From: Neocallimastix lanati (nom. inval.)
Taxonomy: Eukaryota; Neocallimastigomycota; Neocallimastigomycetes; Neocallimastigales; Neocallimastigaceae
Direction: 5' to 3'
Length of the DNA stretch: 64,000 bases
NCBI GenBank assembly: GCA_016946835.1
Contig: JACVTC010000011.1
Location: 1,475,001 to 1,539,000, forward strand
Positions 23,346 through 38,126 of this stretch are shown one piece after another (position 1 is the stretch's first letter; each line of letters starts with the position of its first letter). Both the position numbers and the translations under genes were made by a program. The notes under the pieces are model-generated. The model had not been told where the DNA came from and ran no database searches. It worked only from the letters and a program-made list of their open reading frames with translations.

Positions 23346-23831
23346 GATAAGAATGTACTAAATAATGCATTCTTAATTAAATCTACGATTTATTTCTAAT
23401 ACATTATGTGTACATTATTATTTTTGTACTTTAATAAATTTTTAAATTCAAAGATTAAAAATTAGATCAAAAATTATATTAAACTTTATAATTTTTATAT
23501 TAAATCTTATATTAATAGTAATATTTTTATATATTTAAAACTTATATTAACAATATTAATAATAAATCTTATTTTTTTATTTTTATATTAATAATGAAAA
23601 TTTGTATTAATAATATTTTTATATATTGATAATTAAAAATTTATATATTATATTTTAACTTTTATTATAAAATTTTATATCGAAATGTTTTATTTTATAT
23701 TGAAAAATATTTTATTTTATTAAAAACCTTTATATTAGAATAGTATTTTTATTTTTATTTGAATATTTTAACAGATTGTAATAAAAATTTTAGCCAATTA
23801 AATAAATTCTTATTAGTAATATTTTAGATAG

Positions 23832-23868
<37 letters not shown>

Positions 23869-24172
23869 TATTAATATTATAAATGTATTTTATTTATATT
23901 GTTATAATTAAATTTTATATAATTGATTATAAAAATCAATTTAAATTTAATAGTTTTTATATATAAAAAGAAAAATAATAATAAAATGTAATTTAGTGGC
24001 AAGAACAACTTTTATGCCTTGAAAAAAAAGTATAAATAGTTGTAAATTTTGCTACTAATTTTTAAATATCATCAAATAAAATCAAATAAATTTATAAATA
24101 AAAATAATAAATAAATAAATAAAATTTGTGTTTCCTTACTTTATTTTTATTTAATTCTCTAAAACCTTAACA
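23244..24172. mobile_element. LTR-like 929-bp insertion with GC-rich head
   Basis: Splits the element 4 linker frame. It starts TGAGACG and ends CTTAACA (TG..CA), with a TATAAATAG box at about 24031 some 140 bp before the end. The flanks GAGAG (left) and GAAAA (right) sit in the same codon phase and could be a diverged 5-bp target duplication. The first 100 bp are strikingly GC- and CpG-rich; the rest is AT-rich and has an A run near 23840-23864. A solo LTR is the simplest reading; a GC-rich Pol III-type unit joined to an LTR is the alternative. Confidence 0.5.
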
Positions 24173-26107
24173 GAAAAAACGCCTTCTAAAGTGATAATCA
24201 TTAATAAAAGAAAAGTTTTGAAAGAAAAATTAAAAAGGATTAGAATTCAAAAATTAAAAATCTCAAAAATTTTAGAGAAAAGAAAAACACAAAATAATGA
24301 AACATCAAAAACTACTCCAAAATACATTGCAATTGTTAATTCTAATTATTTATTAAACAAAAGGAAGAGAGAGAATGACTCTAGTACAAATCATAATATT
24401 TATAAGAAACAAAGAATTAAACAATTAATTAATTTAGGAAAACAAACATTAAACGATAATCATATTCCTATAAAACAAAATGATAATTTTAACAAATCAA
24501 ATGAAAATATTAATACTGAAAATGAAACGAATAAAACAAGCAATGATACAAATAAACAAATTAATAGTATTGATTTAGATACTCCGCAAACATTCCTAGA
24601 AGCAGTAACTAGTGTTGATAAGGACAAATGGATAGAAGCAATATCAAGCGAGCTTGAAAATCTCTACAACAACAAAACCATGTCCTTAGTAAAGAAGCTA
24701 CCTGAAGGAAGAAAACCTATTGAATACAAATGGGTATTCACAAAAAAATATAACGATAAAGGAGAACTTGAAAAATACAAGGCTAGACTAGTAATCAAAG
24801 GATTTAAACAAATTGAAGGTATTGATTATGACAAAACATACTCTCCCACGTTATCTGTTGAAAGCATGCGTTTAGTCATCGCAATAGCTTCATTACATAA
24901 ATGGAAAATACAACAATTAGACATCAAAGCCGCATATCTAAATGCTCCTCTGAATGAAGAAATCTATATGACAATTCCAGAAGGAGATCCAAACTATAAA
25001 AACGGTTTTTGGAAATTGAACAAAGCCTTATATGGATTGAAACAAGCAGGAAGAATGTGGAATATAACAATCTCTAATTTCCTGAAGAGTATAGGTTTTA
25101 CTCAACTTAAAAGTGAACAATGCTTATTCTCAAAATCAAATTCCCAAAAAGAAACTACTTGCATTGTTGCACTATATGTAGATGATATGCTTATTACAGG
25201 CTTAGATAGTGAAATAAACTCCACTGTTGAATTAATTAAAAACAAATTTAAAATATCAAAATGTAGTCCAGTAAATCATATACTTGGAATAACTGTTGAA
25301 CCTACTGAATATGGATATAATATTTCACAAAAGAAATATATTAACGATATCTTAAAAAGATTCAAAATAAATGAAAATCAAAAATCCTCTACTCCTTGTG
25401 TAGGTGAAAACATTAAAGAAATTAACAACGAACCATTCGATAATAGTATCTATCAAAGCGCAGTAGGCTCTCTCATACATCTAGCAAAATGCACAAGACC
25501 TGATATTGCTTGTGCAGTAAACAAAGCATCAAGAAAAAATAAAAACCCAAATATGACCGATTGGAAAAAGGTACTACAAATATTTAAATATATTAACCAA
25601 ACCAAAGATTATTACCTACAATATAAAAGAGATGGAAATCTTAAAGGCTATACTGACTCCGACTTCGCTGGAGATATAATCAATAGCAAATCTACATCTG
25701 GAAACATATACTTCCTAGCTTCAGGACCAGTCTCATGGATGTCAAGACAACAACAATGTGTCTCAAGATCCACTGCCGAAGCAGAATATGTTGCATTATC
25801 GGAAGCCGTCGCAAATGGTCTATGGTTGAAAAACATTCTTGAAGAACTATTTAACAAAGAATTCAAAATAAATCTCTATGGTGACAATAAAGCCAGTCTA
25901 TATTCCGCCGAAAATTTCGCTATTGGAAAAAGACTAAGACACATACGTGTAAGTTACCATTTCTTCAAGGAACATGTTGAAAATAATAATGTTATTTTAC
26001 AACATATCAAATCCGAAGACAATCTTGCAGATGTACTCACAAAAGATGTCAACGGAAATAAAATGTTATTCTTCGCAAACAAAATTTTCAAGAAAAATCT
26101 TGTTTAG
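24173..26107 (+). pseudogene. RT-RNase H part of element 4 Pol (5'-truncated)
   Basis: An open frame of about 644 codons continues from EKTPSK at 24173. After a linker rich in Lys/Asn come the RT motifs KWVF, ARLVIKGFKQ, DYDKTYSPTLS, QLDIKAAYLNAPL and YVDDMLITG, then RNase H with YTDSDFAGDI, STAEAEYVAL, DNKAS and LADVLTK, ending just before the purine tract. The enzyme portion looks intact, but gag, protease and integrase are gone, so it cannot be autonomous. GTG at 24191 is not a real start; the frame is a split polyprotein. Confidence 0.9.
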
Positions 26108-26114
26108 GGGGGAA

Positions 26115-26426
26115 TGTTAAAATAATCACATTTTATTTTATATTTTTATATTATTAAAATTATATTTTTATATTCTTATATTATTATCAATATTATATTC
26201 TTATCTTATATTAATATTTTATTCTTATATTTTTATGTTGTGTAACATTTATCTATGTGTATTAATTCATAGAATTATCACATGATTAAATATGTAATTT
26301 TTACTATAAAAATAATTATTTTTATTATCTTAAAAAAAATGAGTTCTTTACATTAATAAAATTTATGTATTAAATAAATACAAAAATAAATAAAGTTTAT
26401 TATAAAAAAACACACATACTTTTCTC
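26115..26426 (+). repeat. 3' LTR of element 4
   Basis: Begins TGTTAAAATAATC directly after the purine tract AGGGGGGAA. The right end is set by the reappearance of element 2 LTR sequence and is approximate. No matching 5' LTR was found in the window. Confidence 0.65.
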
Positions 26427-26540
26427 AAATTTTAATATTAAATCACATTTATTATTAAATTTTATAAAATATAATAAAATTAAGTTATTATTAAATTAAT
26501 TATATTAAGATATGTGGAATATTAAACTTAATTTCTAACA
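26427..26540 (-). repeat. LTR fragment of element 2 (right border)
   Basis: Repeats the last part of the LTR at 19977-20256, including the TCACATTTATTATTAAA and GATATGTGGAATATTAAAC blocks, and ends TTCTAACA followed by AAATC. The left part of this LTR is missing. Confidence 0.85.
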
Positions 26541-26984
26541 AAATCTAAGCGGTTTATTTTGATATTAAAATAAGTTGAAACTATTTATTTACATGGTTTA
26601 ATATATAAATAAATATATATATTATTTAATATCCTACAATAAATATGGAAAATTTTTTATATATTTCTATATATAGTTGATGATTATCTGGAGGAAAAAA
26701 TGAAATTAATTAAAAAAATTTCAAATTATGAGCCATCAATTGAAATTATATATATTAAAATGTAGTATAATATAGTATAATATATATTTTATTATATATT
26801 ATTAATTTAAATAAAGTGACCTTTTTTAGTATTATTAAATTAACTTTTATGAAAGGACATTAAAATTTTGAATTAAAATAGAATTCATTAATTAGTATAC
26901 TAATTGAAGAATTTTTAGTAATAATAATATAATAATAATAATTAAATAATAATAATATAATAATAATATAATAATAATAATAAT
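26541..26984. other. AT-rich spacer and pre-insertion AAT tract
   Basis: No gene. The last ~65 bp are an imperfect AAT/TAATA microsatellite that continues on the far side of element 3 at 33356. Confidence 0.7.
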
Positions 26985-27304
26985 TGTTAGCTTTATTAAA
27001 TTTAGATCTATAATAATATTCCTTATGGAATATGGTATACAAGGGAAATAAGTGTATGATCTATCTTTCGGCTTTAAATAAGTAATAAAGTCACATGTTA
27101 CAACATGCGTTTTCCATAACATAAAATAAATTAAAAATTAATTAAATAAATATTAAAAGATAATTAACATAGATTTATACAAGACGATAGATCATAATAC
27201 ATTTAAGTAATCATTAAATATAAATAAATAAATACACATAAATATAAATAAATACTATAAATAAATAAATTAAATATATAGTTAAATTATGAGTGCAGTC
27301 AACA
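26985..27304 (-). repeat. 3' LTR of element 3
   Basis: 320 bp; on the minus strand starts TGTTGACTG and ends AGCTAACA. It matches the copy at 33036-33355 by eye. Confidence 0.95.
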
Positions 27305-27324
27305 CTCCCCCTCAAATAATATTT

Positions 27325-29557
27325 TTAGATAAAAATGTTGTTTGTAAATTTTTGTATCTTTGGTCCATTTGAGTCCTTGGTTAATATGTCCGCTAGCATG
27401 TTTTCAGTATCAATATATTCTAATTTTACTTTCTTCTTTGCAATATTGTCCCTGTTGAAATGATATCTTACACTTATATGCTTTAATTTTGTATTTATTT
27501 CTCCGTTCTCCATTATTTTCTTACTTGCTTGATTATCTGTATAGATTTTAACAGTTATCCATTTGTTTAAAATTTCTTTTATTATATTTCTAATCCATAA
27601 TATTTTCTTTATATTTTCGGAAGTGCTTATGTACTCTGCTTCAGCAGTAGACGTAGCAACACTTGTTTGTTTCTTGGACAACCAGCATATCGGACTTGTT
27701 CCCATAAGTATTATTCCTCCTGAGGTAGATTTTCTATCTTCCAAACAGCCGGCAAAGTCAGAGTCGGTATATGCAACAAGCTCCCCCTTTCCATTATATT
27801 CTATCTTAAATTCTTTGGTACTATTAATATATTTTAGAATATTTATTATTTTGTTCCAATCCGATATAGTTGGATTTTCACATTTTCTTGAAGCTTTATT
27901 TACAGCGAAAGCTATGTCAGGTCTAGTACATTTCGAAAGGTATATTAAGGAACCTATTGCGCTTTTGTAGATTGTTTTATCGAAAGGTTTATTGTTTTCT
28001 GATATTTTATTATCACCAGTACATGGTGTTTTTCTTTTCTTTGTATTATCAATATTAAATTTATATAATATATTATTTATAAAATTTTTCTGTGAAATAA
28101 TATATGAATTATTTTCTTTCTTTACTTCAATTCCTAATATGTATTCAATTGGATCACATTTAGATATTTTAAATTTTGATTTTATTTTATTTATTATTTG
28201 TTTAATGTATTCGTTTTCTCCAGCGATGACCATGTCGTCCACGTATAAGCCGATAATGCATTTTGTTATATTATTTTTTGTAAATTTGAAAATACATTGT
28301 TCGGATTTAATTTGAATGAACTCATTTTTTATTAGGAATTTTCTAATGGTATTATACCATTGTCTACCAGATTGCTTAAGGCCATACAAAGCTTTGTTGA
28401 GCTTCCAATATCCCCGCCCAAAGCGCGTATCGCCTTTAGGAATAGTAGTATAAATATCTTTATCAAGCGGAGCATTAAGGTAAGCGGCCTTTATATCTAG
28501 CTGGAAAATATTCCACTTAAGAGCAGCAGAAATAGCGAATATTAATTTAAGACCATCAATGTTTAGAGTAGGAGAATAAGTTAATTCATAATCGATTCCC
28601 CATTTTTGTTTAAATCCACGAGCAACTAAACGAGCTTTATATTTATAAATATTATTATTTGAATCACGTTTAGTGTTGAAAACCCATTTTGTGGTAATGA
28701 TGTTCTTGTTTTTAGGTACATTTTTAACAAAAGTCATAATATTATTAGAATAAAGGTTATTAAGTTCATCATTAATAGCCTCAATCCAGTTATTTTTGTC
28801 TTCACTGTTTATTGCTTCTTCATATGTATTAGGAATGTGACAAAATATAGAAGCAATAATAATGTCGTTGATTTGGTCTAGTTTTCTACGAGTACTAATA
28901 TTAGTAGGTGCAGTCTCTTTATATTTTGGACTAAGTGGTCTTTTATAGATGTTGCCATATTCTGTATTGGCTACAATGTCATCCATAATTTCATCTTTAT
29001 TAAAATCAATAACACTTGATGCATCTATAAGAGATTTGTGGGCATAATTTTCTTTGTTTACTATTTTATTGTTGTTAAATTTATTATTTATTTCGTTATT
29101 ATTAGTAGGTGAAATTTCGTCTGTTTTTTGAGAAATTTGGTTGGTTGAAGAAACGGTTATTAAAGGTAAATTCTGATTAAAATTATATGGAAGAGTTATA
29201 TTTTTAAGATTTTCCATTACCGTATTTTTATTATCTGAAGGAATATTATTGATATCTATTGTAGGAGTGGAGAAATTATAGTTTTTCTTCATAGAGTCGC
29301 TGGATTTTGAATTTTGTTGAATTAATTTATTATTTTTCGATAAAAAATTTTTATTAATAAAATTTTGATCATTTTTTGGAAAATTTTTGATATTCATTGA
29401 TTTATTTGAATTATTAATAGATTTATGTGAATCATTATTGTTGTCATATGTAATATGTGATTCATTAGTGTTATTTGAAATTATTGAATTATTTGAAAAT
29501 TTTTTGATATGATATGAATGTGATTTTGCTTCAGCCAATAGATTTTCTTGAATTTTT
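27325..29557 (-). pseudogene. RT-RNase H segment of element 3 Pol
   Basis: Open frame of about 740 codons: an Asn/Ser-rich linker end with KNFSKN-type motifs, RT with KWVFNTKRD, ARLVARGFKQKWGIDYELTY, QLDIKAAYLNAPLDKDIY and YVDDMVIAG, RNase H with YTDSDFAGCLEDRKSTSG, STAEAEYIST, DNQAS and MLADILTKD. It is closely similar to element 1 in layout. It is separated from the integrase frame by a one-base slip in an A9 run near 29592-29600. Confidence 0.92.
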
Positions 29558-29584
29558 TCATCATTTTTTGAAAAATTTTTATTA

Positions 29585-31318
29585 TTAAAATTTTTTTTTC
29601 ATATTATTATTATTTATTGTAAAATTCTGTAAATTTTGGCTTGATTTTTCATTATTTAAAAATATTTTATTTTTATCAAAATTTTCAAATTCGGTTATTT
29701 TTTCTTTTCCTTTGTTCCTGCTGGAAGTTGAGGCGGCGTAAGCAGGATCTTCTGGTTTATATTTTTCAATAATGTTAGAATTAAAATTGGTATTCTTAGT
29801 ATTATTTCTAAACTTTTTATTATAATTTTTATTTATTATTTCTAAATTTCTATTTATCTCATTCAAATAACTATTTTCAGAATTATTTTTGTCAACATTG
29901 TTGAAATTGAATTTCAATTTAAATTCACAATTATTTTTATTTTTAATTTCAGGATTAATTTTAGAATTAATTTCAACATCTTTATTTAAATTATGGTTAT
30001 TTTTCTGGTTTATATCTTTATTATCAAATTCTTGATTTTCTTCATTTAACGATATATTATTGACATGCTTATTTTTAATGTAATTACTTTTATGTTCTGT
30101 ATTAGTAGTCCTTTCATTATTAATATTTTCATTTAAACTGTTTTCTTCATTTAAGATGTTTCTTCCATTAAAATTATTTTCATTGTTCATATTATTATCT
30201 TCATTTATATTATTATCTTCATTTATAATATTATCTTCTGGATTCCTATCTTTTCTATTGTTGTCTTTCATAAATGAGAAGTAAGAGTCTTTATAATTGC
30301 TTGTTTCGTATTTGTGTTTACTAGGCTCTTCTTCAACGAATTCTACATCGTTAGTATAATGTATTTTATTATTTTCAATATCCATGATAATATATGAATA
30401 TTTTTTATCATCAAATCCCAAAAATACGCCCTTCTTAGCATTTGGTAAAAATTTTGATTTGTGTTGTGTATCATCCCTGTAATAACACACACAACCAAAG
30501 GTTTTTAAATGTTTTAACTCTACCTTTTTGTTGTAAAATACTTCATTGGGTATTAAAAATTTATTTCCTGAATGGGGAATTAAGTTATATATGTAGCATG
30601 CCTGTTTTATGGCAAAATTCCAAAAGTTTTCTGATAATTCTGCCCAATATAGAAGAGTTTTAGCTGAATTTCTAAGAGTTCTGTTTATTCTTTCAGCTTT
30701 TCCATTAACTTCAGGACAACCTGGGGGAGAATAGGTTTTTTCTATTCCATTTTCTTTACAGTATTTATTAACTGTTTTATTTTTAAATTCCTTTCCTCCA
30801 TCTGATTTAAATATTTTAATATTATATTCTTCAAATTGGTTATTTAAGTACTTGAAGAATTCCACAATTAATTCGGGAGCTTCGGCTTTAGATTTTAAAG
30901 TATATATCCATACTTTTCTTGAGAATTCATCCATGAATGTAATAAAGTATTTTTTATTATTGATAGATGAATTGTATGGACCTGAAATGTCTGAATGTAT
31001 TATTTCTAATATTTTCGTAGCTTTTGGTGTTTTTCCTCCGTGTGATTTCCTTGACATTTTAGCTACTTTACATTCTATGCATTTAGGAGTTTTTATTTGG
31101 TGTAAACTTAGATATTTGTTTATGTTTTCTAGGTAATAATGACCTAGTCTTCTATGCCAAATTTCAAGGCTTTTTTCATCAACTTCGTTTAAAGCCATAA
31201 TATTTTTATCCTTTTCTTCAAAGTTTTTATTAATCTTGTAAGTATTTACTAAGAATTGATTATCATTTGTAGAATAATAAGTTCCTATATATAAATTATA
31301 TATATAAATTATTTGGAC
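29585..31318 (-). pseudogene. Integrase segment of element 3 Pol
   Basis: The frame resumes at GTYYSTNDNQF and runs to a stop at 29585. Integrase zinc region WHRRLGHYYLENIN..CIECKVAK, catalytic D in HSDISGPY, D in FKSDGGKEF and E in NGKAERINR, then a GKGY region and an Asn/Glu-rich linker. The apparent ATG at 31360 is an artefact of the frameshift. The frame breaks on both sides, but all catalytic residues seen are intact. Confidence 0.92.
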
Positions 31319-32849
31319 CCCATAAGTTAAATCTACCACGTGTATAATCATCAGTGTCAATAATGACTCTATATCCTATTTTGGCCAGTTCTATTCCACT
31401 AATAAGATTTTTAGTTGCAGATTTTGAATATAATACCTTGTCTAGTCGTACATATATTCCATTAATGTAACATTCGTAAGTACCATATCCTTCGAAGCTA
31501 CACATTGTCCCATTGGCACATCTTAACTTTATTTTGCAGTGAATAAAATTATTTAGCAAATTAAAATCATTAGTTATATGTTCTCCAGCACCAGTATCAT
31601 ATAACCATTCACTAGTCTTATCATTTTCTTCATAATAATTGATGTTGTTTACATATAATTCCTCTTTTTTATTAGGAATTGTTATCTCCTTTGGAATAAT
31701 AGAACTATCATTCACGTATTCAATTAATCCAGAAAATTTAACCTTATTGTTAATGTTTATTTCTTCTTGTTTTTCTATCAGTGCCCTTGCGTCTTCAAAA
31801 TCAAAATTGTCGTCATAACTACTGGCACTGTCTGGATCAGAAATTTTACTTATTAAATGTAAAGACTTCTTTGGATGATCATTTAATGTGGTCTTTACTT
31901 GAAGCTTTTCTTGCCTCCCTTTATTATGATTTGACTTCGTCTTCATATTATATATGCAGTTTCTGGTAGAGTGTCCTTTAACTTCACAAATGTGACAATA
32001 TGATTTATTATTATTGTCTTTGTTACTATTATCTTTATTATTATTGTTATATTGGTTACCATTTTGCTTTCCTCTTTTCTTAGAGTTAGAGCCTTTGTTA
32101 TTATGGTTGTTGTGTTCATTTTTCTTTGAGGAATTACTAGTTCTTCTTCCTCTACTGATAAAATCTAGATCCATTGGATCATCTTTTTCAATGGTTTTGT
32201 TATCTTCCCAATTTTCTAGGTAAGATTTTGCATAAATAAAACTTTTGAGATTATTAATATATACATTAGGGTCACTATTCAAATTAATTTGAATGATATT
32301 TTTATAATCATCCGGTAGTACGTTATAGAGATATTTTAATTTTTCCTTATCAGTGATCTCCACATGTTGTTCTTCCATATCATCGAAAGTTTCTTTCATA
32401 AGTTCTAGCTTTTCAATGATTTGATTTCTATCTCTGGCTTTAATACTTCTTAACCTTTTAAGCCAGTATTCCATATCAGCATTTGAATTTCCATATTTTG
32501 ATTTGAGTCTTTCCATTATACGAAAACCATTATTAAGTCTGCTGATTTCTCTTAAAACAGAATCATCGACATTCTTACTGATCATGAGTATCATGTCAGC
32601 ATCGATCCTTTCTGCTTCCTCAACTAATCTGATATGATTAAGAGGATTACCAAAAAAGTTAGTTAGCTGAGTATTGATATCAACATTATTGTTTCGATTA
32701 ACCTCAGCATTGTTTCGAATAGGTGCGGCAGGAGCTTGCGGTAACATTTTGGTAATTAATTTAGTAATTACCTTGTTGATAACATCGTTGACATTGGGGT
32801 TGTAATTAAAACCTACATCATTAAGTTTTCCAATGACGTCGACTTCCAT
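31296..32849 (-). pseudogene. Gag-protease segment of element 3
   Basis: 517-codon frame: copia gag, CCHC knuckle at residues 285-298 (CHICEVKGHSTRNC), protease WLYDTGAGEHIT. It terminates at a 13-bp tandem duplication (ATAATTTATATAT twice, about 31293-31318) that shifts the frame before the integrase. Homologous gag sequence appears to extend about 40 codons upstream of the ATG at 32849 (HGKSNFNEWKFLIDNAAK), in frame but without an ATG after the preceding stop, so the original start may be lost. Confidence 0.9.
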
Positions 32850-33021
32850 GAATTCCTTAATACCTTGACGTTTAGCGGCATTGTCAATAAGGAATTTCCA
32901 CTCATTAAAGTTGGATTTTCCATGGAGGCGTTGGTCCTTAGCTAAGTTAAAGTCTTGTATGATTTCGAAGCGGTGAAGCGTATTAATTAAGTACTTTTAA
33001 TAATAAATGATATGAGTCAAC

Positions 33022-33035
33022 TGAGACTCTTAATC
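33022..33035 (-). promoter_or_regulatory. Primer binding site of element 3
   Basis: GATTAAGAGTCTCA directly follows the 5' LTR on the minus strand, the same 14 bases as element 1, then diverges. Complementary to the tRNA-Lys(CUU) anticodon arm. Confidence 0.8.
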
Positions 33036-35822
<2,787 letters not shown>

Positions 35823-36467
35823 TTACCTCTTTTTTGAAAGATTAGGATTGCTGTTTGATTTAGTTTCACCTTGAAGTGTAACTACAATATGTCTTCCACT
35901 AGTTGAATTACGGTGTTCACAGTACCAAATACCTATTCATATTAATTAATAAAATAATGAATAATAAATAATAGTTAATAAATAATAAATTAATTTAATA
36001 AAAATAAAAAAATATTAAATTTTTAATACTAGAAACTTATTAATTAATTATAAATAATTTATAAAGTAATCTTTTAATCCTTTTAATTATCATTATGTTT
36101 AATGATTATGATTATTATAAAAAAGTAATTATTAATAGATTTATAAATAAATAGAAATAATATGATTATATACCTTGCCAAGTTCCCAATGCTAATTTGC
36201 CATTACTAATTGGAATATTTAAACTACAACCAAAAAGACTAGATTTTACATGTGCTGGCATATCGTCTGAACCTTCCATAGTATGAATATATGGGGCATT
36301 TTCTGGTGCAAGTCTATTTAATATCATTTCCATATCAGTACGAACATCTGGATCATAATTTTCATTGATAGTTAAAGAAGCTGAACTATGTTGTATGAAA
36401 ATATTAGCCATCTTCATTATTAATGCAAATGTTGAAAATAGAGAATACAATTTTGATTAATAAATCA

Positions 36468-36529
<62 letters not shown>

Positions 36530-36760
36530 TAGAAGAATCATTTATATATTTACATTTACAAATTTAAAATTATATTAGAGATTTATATATATATACACTT
36601 ATCTGTAATAATTTTAAATAAATATATTTATATTTTAACTTACACCACATTTATATTCACTAAGTTCAGAAGAAATTTGAGAAAGAATTTCGTCAGTGAC
36701 AAGATAACATCCTCTTCTTCTTTGTCTTAAAGTAATCTTCTTTTGTGTCCAGGTGTTCAT
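35823..36760 (-). CDS. YjbQ/UPF0047 family protein
   Basis: Three exons (36760-36644, 36411-36174, 35932-35823) encode 154 aa, a typical length for the family (about 135-150). YjbQ-type proteins are widespread; some bacterial and archaeal members have secondary thiamin-phosphate synthase activity, and the fungal role is unclear. Residues line up over the whole length: WTQKKITL and [10 protein letters not shown] at the N-terminus, [47 protein letters not shown], then YCEHRN and HIVVTLQGE. The conserved His and Asn/Asp cluster in [12 protein letters not shown] and the final GE are present. Joining exon 2 to 3 splits the GIW motif and restores it exactly, which supports the splice sites. No signal peptide. 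No functional partner adjacent. Confidence 0.93.
36475..36526. repeat. (TTA)n microsatellite in YjbQ intron 1
   Basis: About 17 TTA units between exons 1 and 2. Confidence 0.9.
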
Positions 36761-37737
36761 GATGGATTCTAATTTAAATATAATAATATAATAATTTAAA
36801 TTAATAAAAAATATAATATTAATTAAATTTTTTATTAACTTTTTTTTATTCTATTATATATATATTATATAGGTAAATAAAATGAAAAAATAAAACAATT
36901 TAAAATTAATTCACCTTTTTTTATTAAATAAATAAATATGTCTTTTTATTATTTTAAAATAAAAATAAATAAATAAAAATAAAATAATATAAAAAAAAAA
37001 AATATATATATATATGTATATATAATTCAAATAGTAAAAATGTTTTTGTCAAACATAATTTTAATTAATAATTATATCATATTTATTATAAAGTTTAATT
37101 TTTATGTAATTTTTCTAATTTTCGCTATTAGGCTTCTTTAATATGCAAATTTAGTCATTTTTGTATTTTAAGAAATGTATTGTTTTTAATATTTTTAATA
37201 TTTAACCATATTATCTTTTATTTTTATTCTTTTTTCTTTTTCTTTTTATTTTTTTTTAATAATTTTCAAAAGAAAATAAAAAATTTTTATTATGTAAACA
37301 CCTTAGTAAAAAAAAAAAAACTTGAATGCAAGTTATTTATTATTATTATTAGAGCTTTGGTAAAATATATATTCAAATAAGTTAATGTAATTATACATTT
37401 TATTTCAATTTAATAACAAAATGATTAATAATTTTTAGTGAACTATTTTTTATAACTAAATTATTATATATATATATTTTAGTTTGTTTTAAGAAAATTT
37501 TGCAAAAAGTAAAATTTTATAAAATATTATATATATAAATAATTTTATATGTTTTCATTTATTATACATATATCTTATTAAGTATTAAAATTATATAGAT
37601 TTTATTAATATTATCAATATTTTTATGAATTATAAAATAAACAATTGTAACATGTACAAAGAAATAACAAAATATGTATCATTTTGATATTAATAACTTT
37701 TTTATATTAAATATTTATATATATAATCTTTTTTTTT

Positions 37738-37768
<31 letters not shown>

Positions 37769-38092
37769 TATAAATTTTTTTTTCCTATTCTTAGATTTAA
37801 ATATTAAAATTATTGAATTTTATTAAATTTTTAAAATAATAGAATTAAAATTTTATTTTAATGTTCAAAATTAAAAATTAATAAAATTTAAAAAAAATTC
37901 TTTTTGTAGAACTTCTTAATTATAAAGTTAAAACAGCTACTTATTATATGTCAATAATCATTTTAATAACATATTCAATAATTTAAGATACATATTTCAA
38001 TACATAATATAGAGATGAATGAATGAAATAATTTTATTTTTAAGAATTTTTTGTTATATAAATAAAATTAATGCTATTTTTAAATATTTGAA

Positions 38093-38126
<34 letters not shown>

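Larger units (their letters stand above)
22590..26426 (+). mobile_element. 5'-truncated copia element 4 (plus), nested in element 2
   Basis: Retains part of the integrase-RT linker, RT, RNase H, a purine tract (AGGGGGGAA) and a 3' LTR from 26115. The 5' LTR, gag, protease and integrase are missing. The linker is split by a 929-bp insertion at 23244-24172. The right border is where element 2 LTR sequence resumes, near 26427. Confidence 0.75.
19977..26540 (-). mobile_element. Degenerate copia element 2 (minus), host of nested insertions
   Basis: The outer borders are marked by the 5-bp duplication AAATC (19972-19976 and 26541-26545). The 3' LTR is at 19977-20256, and a fragment of the other LTR is at 26427-26540, in the same orientation. 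Inside are an RNase H tail, an integrase/protease block with RT deleted, a solo LTR (21744-22527) and a plus-strand element remnant (about 22590-26426). The matching duplication shows that everything between was added to or lost from one original insertion. Confidence 0.82.

Noticed and set aside
23254-23361. C-terminal extension of the linker frame through the GC island
   Set aside because: The frame runs in by chance; the linker resumes in phase at 24173, so the island is an insertion.
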